Part shown: in pieces, positions 6,945-15,338 of the stretch
Layout: each line of letters starts with the position of its first letter
How positions within the stretch are numbered: the stretch's first letter is position 1
NCBI GenBank assembly: GCA_964481005.1
Contig: CAYZRY010000006.1
Span: forward strand, 1 to 48,644
Origin: CAYZRY01 sp964481005
GTDB lineage: Bacteria; Bacillota_I; Bacilli_A; RF39; UBA660
DNA length: 48,644 nucleotides
Direction: 5' to 3'
Notes under the pieces: model-generated
Database searches by the model: none
Seen by the model: only the letters and a program-made list of their open reading frames with translations
What the model was told of the DNA's origin: nothing
Translations under genes and position numbers: made by a program

Positions 6945-8172
6945 ATTTTATTTCTAATTGACTTATTGTTCCTACCGGATACTCTTTTTCCGTCTTAACA
7001 TAAAGATAATTATCACTGTAGCCCGATGAATACTGGCCATCGTACTTTTCGATTAGAACAGGTCTTTTTGTGCCTACAAAGCGATTACGATAGGCTTCCT
7101 CTAGTTTTCTAGATAGAGCTAGTAGCTTAGTTACCCTCGCCTTTTTAACTGGTTCACTAATTTGCTCCATCGTAGCTGAGACCGTACCATTTCTCATCGA
7201 ATAAGGAAAGACATGAAGCTTAGAGAAAGCTAGTTTTTCGATAACTGCAAGTGACTTTTCAAAAAGTTCATCTGTTTCGCCAGGGTGACCAACGATAATA
7301 TCAGTTGTAATCGATATATCTGGACGAATAGTTCTAATTTCTTTTAATTTATTTTCAAAGTATTTTAAATCATATTTTCTATTCATTATTTTTAATACTT
7401 CGTCCGAAGCTGCTTGAACTGGAATATGCAGATGATCGACAATGATATTAGAACTTTTAATTACACCTAGTACTTCGTTATCAAGCTCGGTTATTTCAAT
7501 CGATGATATACGAAGTCTTTTTAGACCATCAATAGCTATGATATCGCGAAGAATATCGGCAAAGCTTATTCCAAGGTCTACTCCATAATTACCAGTGTGT
7601 ATGCCCGTTAAAATGATCTCCTGATAACCAGACTTTACAAGTGTACTTATCTCTTCGATAACTTTGTTTCTTTCTTTAGATCTGCATTTTCCACGAACAT
7701 GAGGGATAATACAGTAAGAACAAAAATTTTCACATCCATCTTGAATTTTAACAAAAGCTCTCGTGTGAGAATCAAAGTTATTGATAAACATATCTTCAAA
7801 TGAAGGAGATAGTTCTTTAATATTAATTATTTTACTTTTATTTATTTGGTACTCTTTAATGACATCGAGAAGCTTAGTTTTATCATTATTACCCATGGCT
7901 ATATCTATCTCTTCAGGTAACTCTTCATTTTTTTGAATAAAACAACCAATAGCGATAATTAGAGCCTCAGGTCTTTGACGTTTAGCTCTTCGAATAAGTT
8001 TTCTAGATTTAATATCACTAGTATTAGTTACTGTACAAGTATTGATTATATATATGTCGTAAGGATCAGAAAGATCGACTATTTCGTAGCCGTGATTCTT
8101 AAGTAGATTAATAATATATTCACTTTCATAAAGGTTAACTTTACAACCAAGTGTTTCAATAGCAACTTTCAT
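6943..8172 (-). CDS. mtaB: tRNA t6A37 methylthiotransferase MtaB
   Basis: 409 aa radical-SAM methylthiotransferase that converts t6A37 to ms2t6A in tRNAs reading ANN codons. The N-terminal UPF0004 domain starts E-T-L-G-C-K-V-N with Cys10, Cys46 and Cys77 as ligands of the auxiliary cluster. The radical SAM cluster motif is C-E-N-F-C-S-Y-C (Cys147, 151, 154). I-I-V-G-H-P-G-E-T-D-E-L-F lies in the barrel. The C-terminus is a short TRAM domain. The E-T-L-G-C-K-V-N start separates MtaB from MiaB and RimO. AAGGAGGA precedes the ATG. Confidence 0.95.
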   Translation of the reverse strand: MKVAIETLGCKVNLYESEYIINLLKNHGYEIVDLSDPYDIYIINTCTVTNTSDIKSRKLIRRAKRQRPEALIIAIGCFIQKNEELPEEIDIAMGNNDKTKLLDVIKEYQINKSKIINIKELSPSFEDMFINNFDSHTRAFVKIQDGCENFCSYCIIPHVRGKCRSKERNKVIEEISTLVKSGYQEIILTGIHTGNYGVDLGISFADILRDIIAIDGLKRLRISSIEITELDNEVLGVIKSSNIIVDHLHIPVQAASDEVLKIMNRKYDLKYFENKLKEIRTIRPDISITTDIIVGHPGETDELFEKSLAVIEKLAFSKLHVFPYSMRNGTVSATMEQISEPVKKARVTKLLALSRKLEEAYRNRFVGTKRPVLIEKYDGQYSSGYSDNYLYVKTEKEYPVGTISQLEIK

Positions 8173-8227
8173 ATATCCTCCTTGCGTAGCTATAAATATA
8201 ATATAAAATGATTATTTTTGCAAACTA

Positions 8228-8246
8228 AAACTAGCTAAGCTAGTTT
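8228..8246 (-). terminator. Possible weak terminator after the acidic membrane-anchored protein gene
   Basis: Near-perfect palindrome AAACTAGCT-A-AGCTAGTTT overlapping the stop codon. The following minus-strand T-run is interrupted (TTTTAGTTTGC), so termination may be partial. Confidence 0.45.
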
Positions 8247-9112
8247 AATTTACTTTTTAGTTCTTTAAGAGTTGCCAGAAACTCGTTAGTCTTACGAATC
8301 TCTTCATTTAACTTATCGAGATCAGCAGTATTTTCTAGTTCTAAATCAAGTTCTTCATCAAGTCTTCCAAAGATTGGTGAAATAATTGATACATTGTCTG
8401 CTCTTGGCATCTTTAATGGATCGACAACGTCTTCGATAGATATCTTGCTACTAACCGTTTCAAAATCATCTAGTTTAACTGTCGGTTTAGTTTGTTTATA
8501 TAATTCATCGATACTAATTGGAATAGATTCGTCTTCTTCGATTGTACTGTTGTCAAACGTTCTTGTTTCCATTACTTTAGTTAGTTCATCAAGACTTATG
8601 ATAGCATCTTCTTCCTGACTAGCTTCGTATGCCTCGATATCATCTTCGATACTTTCTTTTTCGTGTTTTACTTCGGCTGTTTCGATCGCTACCGGACTAA
8701 AGGTCTCTAAAATCTTGGGGTTTTCCTTGACTGGCTCTTCTTGGGCTGGTTCTTCAAACGAAGGAACTTCTAGCGGTACTTCTGGTTTAAGTTCTTGTTT
8801 AGCTAGTTCTTCTTTTAATTTTTCAAGTTCTATTTTGGCTTTAGTTTTTTCAAGCTCGGGATCTTCTTCGACATATTTAATCTCATTGATCGGTGCTTTA
8901 ACATCAACTGGTTCTGGTGGATAGTTTTCATGAAAGTTTTCAGAGCCACTAAACTCATCAGTAAAGTCTTCGAGCACTTCTTGTTTGGCTTCATTTTTTC
9001 TAATTAAGATGTCATAGACAGTGAGCGCAAAAAGAGCAATGATTAAAAAACCAATCAAAACCATGATAACGGTCGTCATATTAATGCTAACAAAATAAAG
9101 TACAGATTCCAT
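8240..9112 (-). CDS. Membrane-anchored acidic protein with Pro/Glu-rich linker
   Basis: 290 aa, not recognised. One N-terminal transmembrane helix (about residues 11-33) is followed by a short basic stretch (I-R-K-N-E-A-K) and then a long, probably disordered, strongly acidic cytoplasmic region rich in Glu, Pro and Lys with a charged helical part near residues 85-105. The end (E-E-L-D-L-E-L-E-N-T-A-D-L-D-K-L-N-E-E-I) is probably coiled coil. The shape recalls anchor proteins such as ZipA, without sequence evidence. The Shine-Dalgarno GGAGTGA lies at the end of rsmE, only 4 bases from the ATG region, so the two are co-transcribed. Confidence 0.75.
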   Translation of the reverse strand: MESVLYFVSINMTTVIMVLIGFLIIALFALTVYDILIRKNEAKQEVLEDFTDEFSGSENFHENYPPEPVDVKAPINEIKYVEEDPELEKTKAKIELEKLKEELAKQELKPEVPLEVPSFEEPAQEEPVKENPKILETFSPVAIETAEVKHEKESIEDDIEAYEASQEEDAIISLDELTKVMETRTFDNSTIEEDESIPISIDELYKQTKPTVKLDDFETVSSKISIEDVVDPLKMPRADNVSIISPIFGRLDEELDLELENTADLDKLNEEIRKTNEFLATLKELKSKLN

Positions 9113-9116
9113 TTAA

Positions 9117-9815
9117 TCACTCCATTAACTGATAATTTATTACACTTAATACATAGCTTGAGGCAGTCTCAGTTCTCATTACTAAAGAGCCTAAGCTAGT
9201 ACTGATATATCCGGCCTTTACAAGAGATTCCTCTTCTTCTTTAGTAAATCCCCCCTCCGGACCAATCACTATTATTATTCTATCATCTTTAGTGATTTTA
9301 TTTAATACTTTTTTGATAGTATTTTCTTTTTCATTGACAGTACATAGAATTTTTTTGTCAGCTTCGAGGGTTAAAAGTTCTTTTAAACTGTGAATTTGGG
9401 CTATCTGCGGAATACTTTGACGCTTTGATTGCTCACTTGCTTCTTTAGCAATCTTTTGCCATCTGTCAAATTTAGCTTCTTTTAGCTTAACAACGCTGCG
9501 CGAAGATGCATACGGAATAATTTTAGCTACTCCAAGCTCAGTCGTCTTTTGAATAATATAACTCATCTTTTGATCAGTAACTAGTGACTGAACAATATTT
9601 ATATCATAACTTGTGACACTTTCTTCAAGCTTTTCAAGTAATTTTAGTGTTACCAGTTTATCCAAAGCAATTATTTCATATAAGTAAGTAGCTCCGCCAG
9701 CGACAACCTCGAGCTTATCCCCTACTTTATTACGCATAACCGTTTTAATGTGATAGCTGTCGCTTTCACCAAGCGTTATAGTTTCGTTACTGTGAGAAGC
9801 AAAATATCTTTGCAT
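9117..9815 (-). CDS. rsmE: 16S rRNA (uracil1498-N3)-methyltransferase RsmE
   Basis: 232 aa SPOUT methyltransferase making m3U1498 in 16S rRNA. An N-terminal PUA-like domain starts M-Q-R-Y-F-A-S and contains H-I-K-T-V-M-R-N-K-V-G-D. The knot domain carries K-T-T-E-L-G-V-A-K-I-I-P-Y, R-W-Q-K-I-A-K-E-A-S-E-Q-S-K-R, I-G-P-E-G-G-F-T-K-E-E, and ends S-L-G-S-L-V-M-R-T-E-T-A. All are RsmE hallmarks. It overlaps miaA by one base (TAATG) and has GAGGAGG upstream, so it is coupled to miaA. Confidence 0.95.
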   Translation of the reverse strand: MQRYFASHSNETITLGESDSYHIKTVMRNKVGDKLEVVAGGATYLYEIIALDKLVTLKLLEKLEESVTSYDINIVQSLVTDQKMSYIIQKTTELGVAKIIPYASSRSVVKLKEAKFDRWQKIAKEASEQSKRQSIPQIAQIHSLKELLTLEADKKILCTVNEKENTIKKVLNKITKDDRIIIVIGPEGGFTKEEEESLVKAGYISTSLGSLVMRTETASSYVLSVINYQLME

Positions 9816-10687
9816 TAATTGTCCTCCTCTAAATAAGTGATAACTTCGTTAACTGTTTTATCAAAGTTATCATAGTTTGTCTCAAACCATTTAAGATCCA
9901 TTTGATGCTTAAAGAAAGTATACTGTCTTTTGGCGTAGCGCCTAGAGTTCTTAGCTATTAATTCAAGTGCTTCATCGAGGTTTAACTCTCCATCAAAGTA
10001 CTTGTATAACTCTTTGTAGCCAATAGCTGTCTCAATTGCTTTTGAATGAATTCCTCGGTCATAAAAGTCTTTAACTTCTTCGACTAGTCCTTCATCAAGC
10101 ATGAGACGAACTCTTTTATTAATCTTGTCATATAAAGTCTTTCTATCGGTTGTTAAACCTACTGCTTTAAAATCATAGATTGCTTCATTACCCAGATTCT
10201 CATCGATATCATTATTTAATAGCTTACTTAATCGTCGCTCTAAACGCTTACGATTATTTACATGTAGTAAAGTAGCTGGTTCATACTCTTTAATTTTACT
10301 TAGCAGCTCTTCATTTGTATAATCACTAAAATCATGTGTTTTAGAATCTTCTTTTAATTCATAGTTATATAAAAGGGCTTTAATGTAGAGACCAGACCCT
10401 CCGACAATTACGACGTTTTTCCCCCTATCAGTAAGCTCCTTGATCAAAGCTCTCCCCTTTTGTTGATAATCATAAATGCTAAACATTTCATTAGCTTCGA
10501 CTATATCAAATAAATGGTGAGGAACACCCTCTTTTTCTTCCTCTTTAACCTTGGCTGAACCAATGTCAAAACCTTTATAAAATTGTACTGAGTCTGCATT
10601 TATTATCTCAGCATTAAAATACTTAGCCAATTTTACACTAAGTGTTGTTTTTCCTACAGCAGTTGGTCCTGTTACTACGATAATCAT
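9815..10687 (-). CDS. miaA: tRNA dimethylallyltransferase MiaA
   Basis: 290 aa. Adds the isopentenyl group to A37 of tRNAs reading UNN codons. Opens with V-V-T-G-P-T-A-V-G-K-T-T-L-S (P-loop), then I-I-N-A-D-S-V-Q-F-Y, I-V-G-G-S-G-L-Y-I-K-A-L, and ends A-K-R-Q-Y-T-F-F-K-H-Q, all MiaA signatures. The ATG at 10687 is preferred to the in-frame GTG six bases upstream because that GTG belongs to the GAGGTG ribosome binding site. Two tRNA position-37 modification genes (mtaB and miaA) thus lie close together. Confidence 0.96.
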   Translation of the reverse strand: MIIVVTGPTAVGKTTLSVKLAKYFNAEIINADSVQFYKGFDIGSAKVKEEEKEGVPHHLFDIVEANEMFSIYDYQQKGRALIKELTDRGKNVVIVGGSGLYIKALLYNYELKEDSKTHDFSDYTNEELLSKIKEYEPATLLHVNNRKRLERRLSKLLNNDIDENLGNEAIYDFKAVGLTTDRKTLYDKINKRVRLMLDEGLVEEVKDFYDRGIHSKAIETAIGYKELYKYFDGELNLDEALELIAKNSRRYAKRQYTFFKHQMDLKWFETNYDNFDKTVNEVITYLEEDN

Positions 10688-10712
10688 AAACACCTCGAAA
10701 ATATATTAACAC

Positions 10713-10737
10713 AAAAAAAGAAGAATTTCTTCTTCTT
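10713..10737 (-). terminator. Terminator after the ABC permease gene
   Basis: AAGAAGAA / TTCTTCTT inverted repeat with a very tight loop, so the real stem is shorter. On the minus strand it is followed by a TTTTTTTGTG tract. It lies at the stop of the permease gene. Confidence 0.6.
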
Positions 10738-12178
10738 ATATGTTTTTAATATCTTTTTTATTAAAGACAATAAATGCTACTACTATCATTATTAGCCAGT
10801 AAGCTAAACAAATTAGTAACGAATTAGTGAAGTTCAGTTCTTTAAAGTACTGTGATACTCCGCCAAAACGATAAGCACTTAAGTTCCAGTTAACCGTTGG
10901 TAAAATCATAAAGATCTTTTTAGGAACAATTGTCACAATCATATTTAGAATACCTGCGGCAATGTTACCACCAATACCCAGTACCATAGCAACTGATGTC
11001 GAACCAAAGATAGTCGATATAGCAAATGCTAAAGTCATAAGTAAAATATACTGTGGTGCTTCATAAAGATAGTTAGTAAATGTATAAGTAAATAAATTAG
11101 ATGTAACTATTTCTTTAGTTGCAAAGTCATAGTTTACTACTTCGTTAGATAGTGAAGCAAAGTCACCAAATAGTCCTCCGACAATTGCCTGCATCATCAA
11201 TATGACAAAGAAGACAATGAGAACAAATGAGAAACTAACTAAATATTTACTAAGTAATATTTTCCATCTTTCATAAGGTTTGATAAGTAAAAGTTTAATT
11301 GTTCCTTTACTCATTTCATCACTGACGATAGAACCAGCTACAACGATAATCATGATTAGGAAAAAGATTCCGTAATTAGATGATAATGATTTAACTGTTC
11401 CATAGTTATTCATCATATTATTAGCATCAACTTTATTTTCAATAATGTATTTATTAATAGCGGAGTTCTTTTCTAGCTGTTTCTTTTCAGCTTCATTCAT
11501 CTTGAATCCTGCTTTAATATTTGGATTTGTTGCTCTAATTAATGTTTGAGAGTCATTTACATATGACTTAGCTGCCACGTTCAAATAATTCTGACGAGGC
11601 ATGATATTGTTCTCAATTAACATTTTATTTGTATCAATTTTGACCTGTAGTGCTTTAGCTTCAGTCTTATCAAGAAGGGCTTTAGTTTCTTCTAAAATTT
11701 CATTACTTTTTTGATAAAAGTCTTTCCAATCACCATCAAGCAAAGCAACTTGCTTTTCATATTGTGCTTTTGCTGAAAGGATTGCTGCCCTTGGATTTTC
11801 TTCGGATTCAGGCATTAATGTCATGATTAAAGATGGAGAAAGTGCTTCATCGAAGTAACCATCGGCAAGAACATAAGCTTGCCATGACTGTTTACCATAT
11901 TTAGTAACTAGTTTATCAAACTCTAGAATTGCCTTGCTGTAGTAATAATCTTCGTTAAGTTTTTTTCCTGCTTCTTCAAAATGTTTAATATTTGTTTTGG
12001 CATTGGCAATCTCATTAGCGTAAGCATTTTTTTCTAAACGATAATGAACATCTTTTGTTTGAATCTGATTTAGTGCAAAATTAGCTAGTAGGACAAAACC
12101 TAGTGTAACTAGCGCTGTAACATAGATTGCTTTTTTAGAAAATACTTTAATGTATTCATTTTTAATTAAATTAATCAA
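10736..12178 (-). CDS. ABC-2 type transporter permease
   Basis: 480 aa. The first membrane helix (about 16-33) is followed by a long extracytoplasmic domain of about 230 residues rich in Lys/Glu helices. Then come five more hydrophobic segments, near 270-286, 313-333, 375-395, 397-420 and 452-472. G-S-I-V-S-D-E-M-S-K-G-T-I-K-L-L-L-I-K-P, just after the second helix, is the conserved ABC-2 coupling region. The start is a TTG with GGAGG spaced eight bases upstream inside the ATPase gene, overlapping it by eight bases. It pairs with the adjacent BcrA-like ATPase as an exporter of unknown substrate. Confidence 0.9.
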   Translation of the reverse strand: MINLIKNEYIKVFSKKAIYVTALVTLGFVLLANFALNQIQTKDVHYRLEKNAYANEIANAKTNIKHFEEAGKKLNEDYYYSKAILEFDKLVTKYGKQSWQAYVLADGYFDEALSPSLIMTLMPESEENPRAAILSAKAQYEKQVALLDGDWKDFYQKSNEILEETKALLDKTEAKALQVKIDTNKMLIENNIMPRQNYLNVAAKSYVNDSQTLIRATNPNIKAGFKMNEAEKKQLEKNSAINKYIIENKVDANNMMNNYGTVKSLSSNYGIFFLIMIIVVAGSIVSDEMSKGTIKLLLIKPYERWKILLSKYLVSFSFVLIVFFVILMMQAIVGGLFGDFASLSNEVVNYDFATKEIVTSNLFTYTFTNYLYEAPQYILLMTLAFAISTIFGSTSVAMVLGIGGNIAAGILNMIVTIVPKKIFMILPTVNWNLSAYRFGGVSQYFKELNFTNSLLICLAYWLIMIVVAFIVFNKKDIKNI

Positions 12179-13076
12179 TGATATTACCTCCAGTCTGTTT
12201 TAAGAATGCTTCTTCTAAAGATGCTTCCTGTTCATATACTTGATATATATTTATATCTTTATCAATCAATTTTTTAATAGTCTCAGATATCTTTTCACGA
12301 TCAATTTCTACCTCGAAGCTATCATCGCTAAGTAACTTAGCTCCCTTGACTAGTTTAACTGCTTCTTTGATATTTGATACTTCGAAAAGATATGTCGAAG
12401 TAATAGCTTGTTTTTTGTATTTTTTGATATCTTCATTGGCGATGATAACACCATTTTTAATGATGCAAACTTTCGTGATGAAGCTTTCAAGTTCCGCTAA
12501 GTTGTGACTTGAAATTAGAATAGCCATCTTTTCTTCTTTAGCAAGTTTCTGCAGAAGTAATCTAAGTGACTTAATTCCTTCGGGATCTAGTCCATTATTT
12601 GGTTCATCCAAAATTAAGATATTTGGATGATGCAGTATTGCCTGAGCAATACCTAGACGCTGTCTCATGCCTAGTGAGTACTTATTAACTTTGTCGTTAA
12701 TACGTTTTTCTAGTCCAACTAGTTTGATAACCTCATCAATGCGACTTGCATCGACATCTTTATACATTCTAGCTGCTAGTTCTAAATTCTTACGACCAGA
12801 CAAATACATGTATAAGTCAGGATTTTCGACGATAGCTCCGACTTTTGCGATAGCTTCAGTGAAATCATCTTCGATATCTTTACCATTTATCTTAATAGTT
12901 CCAGAAGTGATTCGTTGTAAACCTAAGATAAGTTTGATAGTCGTTGTTTTACCAGCACCGTTAGGTCCAATAAAACCAAAGATTTCTCCAGCATCCATAT
13001 CGAATGATAAATCTTTTAATATTTCTTTCTTTCCAAAATTTTTGTGTAAGTTTTTACACTCTAATACTTTTGTCAT
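12171..13076 (-). CDS. ABC transporter ATP-binding protein (BcrA/CcmA type)
   Basis: 301 aa. Walker A G-P-N-G-A-G-K-T-T-T near residue 38, signature Y-S-L-G-M-R-Q-R-L-G-I-A, Walker B I-L-I-L-D-E-P-N-N-G-L-D-P, and switch S-S-H-N-L-A-E-L. The C-terminal ~80 residues form the extra domain of bacitracin- or lantibiotic-type exporter ATPases, ending with the family pattern A-S-L-E-E-A-F-L. AAGGAGGA precedes the ATG. It is translationally coupled to the permease. A role in antimicrobial peptide resistance or lipid export is possible, but the substrate cannot be read. Confidence 0.93.
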   Translation of the reverse strand: MTKVLECKNLHKNFGKKEILKDLSFDMDAGEIFGFIGPNGAGKTTTIKLILGLQRITSGTIKINGKDIEDDFTEAIAKVGAIVENPDLYMYLSGRKNLELAARMYKDVDASRIDEVIKLVGLEKRINDKVNKYSLGMRQRLGIAQAILHHPNILILDEPNNGLDPEGIKSLRLLLQKLAKEEKMAILISSHNLAELESFITKVCIIKNGVIIANEDIKKYKKQAITSTYLFEVSNIKEAVKLVKGAKLLSDDSFEVEIDREKISETIKKLIDKDINIYQVYEQEASLEEAFLKQTGGNIID

Positions 13077-13126
13077 ATTCCTCCTTGAATCTAAAAGTTT
13101 CCATTTCCTCGTAAAGTTTACCTTAA

Positions 13127-13183
13127 AAAAGCAATGCTTTCAAGCAATTATAGGTTTCTTTTTGCCTATTTACAGTTGCTTTT
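13127..13183 (-). terminator. Possible branched terminator after mutL
   Basis: Outer pairing AAAAGCAA (13127-13134) with TTGCTTTT (13176-13183) encloses an inner ATAGG/CCTAT stem (13150-13154 and 13165-13169). On the minus strand the structure ends in a run of T. The long interior lowers confidence. Confidence 0.35.
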
Positions 13184-14909
13184 AGTTCATTGCTCGTTTA
13201 AATAATTTTTCTAGTTCATATTTACTATAACTAATTATTGTTGGTCTGCCATGTGGACAGGTAAAGGGGTTTTCTGTTTGCAATAATCTATCTAGTAAGT
13301 CTTGCATGTTTTCTATTGTCATATGTTCATTTGCTTTGATCGATATTTTACAAGCGACCGTGATAGCGACTCTTTCGATAAAGCGAGCTTTGTCAAAGTC
13401 ATCACCACGGATGATTAGTTCTGCTATTTTATCGATTGCACTACTTAAATATTCTTCTTTTAACCAGGTCGGATGTTCACGAACTAAAATGGTGTTAATA
13501 CCAAAGTCCTCGATACTAAAGCCAAGATTTTCAAAATGGGATATACGTGATTTTAGAATGATATATTCATCAGCTGGTAGTTCTAGTTTATATGGAATTA
13601 GCATCACTTGTTGATCAAGAGTTTCTTTGCCCATCTCTTTCATATAGAACTCATAGTTGATGCGTTCAGCGGCGGCATGCTGATCAATTATATACATTCC
13701 ATCACTATTTTCGGCAATGATGTATGTTCCGTGAGCAAGACCAACCGGTGTCATCGCTTTAATTTCCGTGCGAAGAGGTTCTATTCCTAGCTCTAAACTA
13801 ATCTCTTCGTAAATTGGATCGATTACTTCTTCCAAAGAAGATTCTTCTTTATCGCTTTTATCTTCACGAAGAGGCATATATATTTCTTCCTCTTCTTTGA
13901 CTAATGTTTTAATCTCAGGGATAAGGTTTAGTGTCTCAAGTTTATGTTTAATCGTCTTAGTAATTAAGGTCTTTAAACTATCCATTTTAGAGAACTTGAT
14001 ATCTAGTTTAGTCGGATGAATATTGACATCGATCAATCTTGGATCAACCTCGATATTTAAAACGATAATTGGATACTTATCGATTGGTAAAAAACCATGA
14101 TAACTATCGATGATATATCTATTTAATTCATTGTTCTTTATATATCTACCATTGATAAAAAGATTGATACTATTACGATTTGATTTAGTTATTTCAGGAT
14201 AACTGATAAAACCACTTATACGATAATCATCTGATTGGCTATCTACTTCGATCATTTTTTTTGCAATATCAATGCTATATATTTTAGAGATAGTCTTAAG
14301 CAAATTACCTGTTCCATCAGTGTTAATTATTTCTTTCTTATCGTTTGATAAAGTAAAACGAATACTTGGGAAAGACAGTGCCATCTTCGAGACATAATCC
14401 GTTATATTAGCTAACTCAGCATATTCATTTTTTAAGTATTTTAACCTAACTGGAGTATTGTAGAAAAGATCTGATACAACGATTGTTGTCCCCTTTTCCA
14501 TCGGACCACTTTTGGTAACATTTACCTTGCCATTTTCTACTTCTAAAGTAGTTGCAACACTTCCATCATAAGTATTTAACTTAACCCTACTAACTGAGGC
14601 AATCGAAGGAAGAGCCTCCCCTCTAAAACCTAAACTTTCAATACTGAAAAGATCATCTAAATCCTTTAACTTAGATGTTGCATGTCTTTCAAATGATAAA
14701 AGAGCATCGTTTCTACTCATGCCCTTTCCGTTATCACTAACAATTATTTCTTTAATTCCACTAGTTGCAAGTTTAATATTTATTTCGCTTGCTCCAGCAT
14801 CGATGGCATTTTCGACCAGTTCTTTTACGACATTGTATGTTTTTTCAATAACTTCTCCTGCTGCAATTTTATTGGCCAAGTCATCAGTCATAATTGTTAT
14901 ACTATTCAT
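13182..14909 (-). CDS. mutL: DNA mismatch repair protein MutL
   Basis: 575 aa. GHKL ATPase: A-N-K-I-A-A-G-E-V-I near residue 11, V-E-N-A-I-D-A-G, V-S-D-N-G-K-G-M, S-L-G-F-R-G-E-A-L-P-S-I. H-P-T-K-L-D-I-K-F marks the end of the transducer domain. The C-terminal endonuclease site is intact: I-D-Q-H-A-A-A-E-R-I-N-Y-E, later V-A-C-K-I-S and C-P-H-G-R-P-T. So this is the nicking type of MutL, as in Bacillus, not the E. coli type. The short interdomain linker makes it somewhat shorter than typical. AGGAA precedes the ATG. mutS is on the same strand 4.6 kb away, not adjacent. Confidence 0.96.
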   Translation of the reverse strand: MNSITIMTDDLANKIAAGEVIEKTYNVVKELVENAIDAGASEINIKLATSGIKEIIVSDNGKGMSRNDALLSFERHATSKLKDLDDLFSIESLGFRGEALPSIASVSRVKLNTYDGSVATTLEVENGKVNVTKSGPMEKGTTIVVSDLFYNTPVRLKYLKNEYAELANITDYVSKMALSFPSIRFTLSNDKKEIINTDGTGNLLKTISKIYSIDIAKKMIEVDSQSDDYRISGFISYPEITKSNRNSINLFINGRYIKNNELNRYIIDSYHGFLPIDKYPIIVLNIEVDPRLIDVNIHPTKLDIKFSKMDSLKTLITKTIKHKLETLNLIPEIKTLVKEEEEIYMPLREDKSDKEESSLEEVIDPIYEEISLELGIEPLRTEIKAMTPVGLAHGTYIIAENSDGMYIIDQHAAAERINYEFYMKEMGKETLDQQVMLIPYKLELPADEYIILKSRISHFENLGFSIEDFGINTILVREHPTWLKEEYLSSAIDKIAELIIRGDDFDKARFIERVAITVACKISIKANEHMTIENMQDLLDRLLQTENPFTCPHGRPTIISYSKYELEKLFKRAMN

Positions 14910-14915
14910 AATTTC

Positions 14916-15290
14916 CTACTTTTCTTCTGGCATTACACGGTAGTGAAGAGTATCTGGTTCAACAAGATAGACAGTCTTAGATTTAGTATCTTTGTTCTCA
15001 ACTGTGACAACGTACTTGTTATCTCCTCTTATTTCAGCACTAAAAGTGTATGAATCACTATTATATGCCTGTTTAACTGCTTTGATAGCATCTTCTTTCG
15101 TGTGACCATAGGTATCTTTGACATTTTGTTCAGTTGGTTTAACCGGAACTACATTAGGTTTATCTTTATCCTTGTTTCCCCCATTTAATAGAAGTCCTAT
15201 AACTAAGATGAGGATAAGTACTCCTAAAAAGAGAATAGCTAATCCAACTAAAAAGTTTTTGTCTTTTAATTTTTCTTTTATATTTCCCAT
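14916..15290 (-). CDS. Uncharacterised small membrane-anchored protein
   Basis: 124 aa, not recognised. A short basic N-terminus (K-E-K-L-K-D-K-N) precedes one transmembrane helix (about residues 14-36). A Lys/Asp/Pro linker and an outside domain of about 80 residues follow, containing T-K-E-D-A-I-K-A-V-K-Q-A-Y and a beta-rich end (K-Y-V-V-T-V-E-N, K-T-V-Y-L-V-E-P), reminiscent of a PepSY-like fold but not firmly. The ATG at 15290 is chosen because AAGGAG is well spaced before it. The longer reading begins at an ATG that overlaps the promoter -10. It lies six bases ahead of mutL and is probably co-transcribed with it. Confidence 0.75.
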   Translation of the reverse strand: MGNIKEKLKDKNFLVGLAILFLGVLILILVIGLLLNGGNKDKDKPNVVPVKPTEQNVKDTYGHTKEDAIKAVKQAYNSDSYTFSAEIRGDNKYVVTVENKDTKSKTVYLVEPDTLHYRVMPEEK

Positions 15291-15309
15291 TTTATTTCTC
15301 CTTAAAGTC

Positions 15310-15338
15310 ATTATAACATTTTAAAATTAATTTTTAAA
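15310..15338 (-). promoter_or_regulatory. Promoter of the small membrane protein-mutL transcript
   Basis: On the minus strand, -35 TTTAAA (15333-15338), a 17-base spacer and -10 TATAAT (15310-15315), about 20 bases before the chosen start codon. Confidence 0.6.

Noticed and set aside
12667..13185. 172-codon plus-strand frame opposite the ABC ATPase
   Set aside because: It is antisense to a well conserved gene and has no recognisable protein features.
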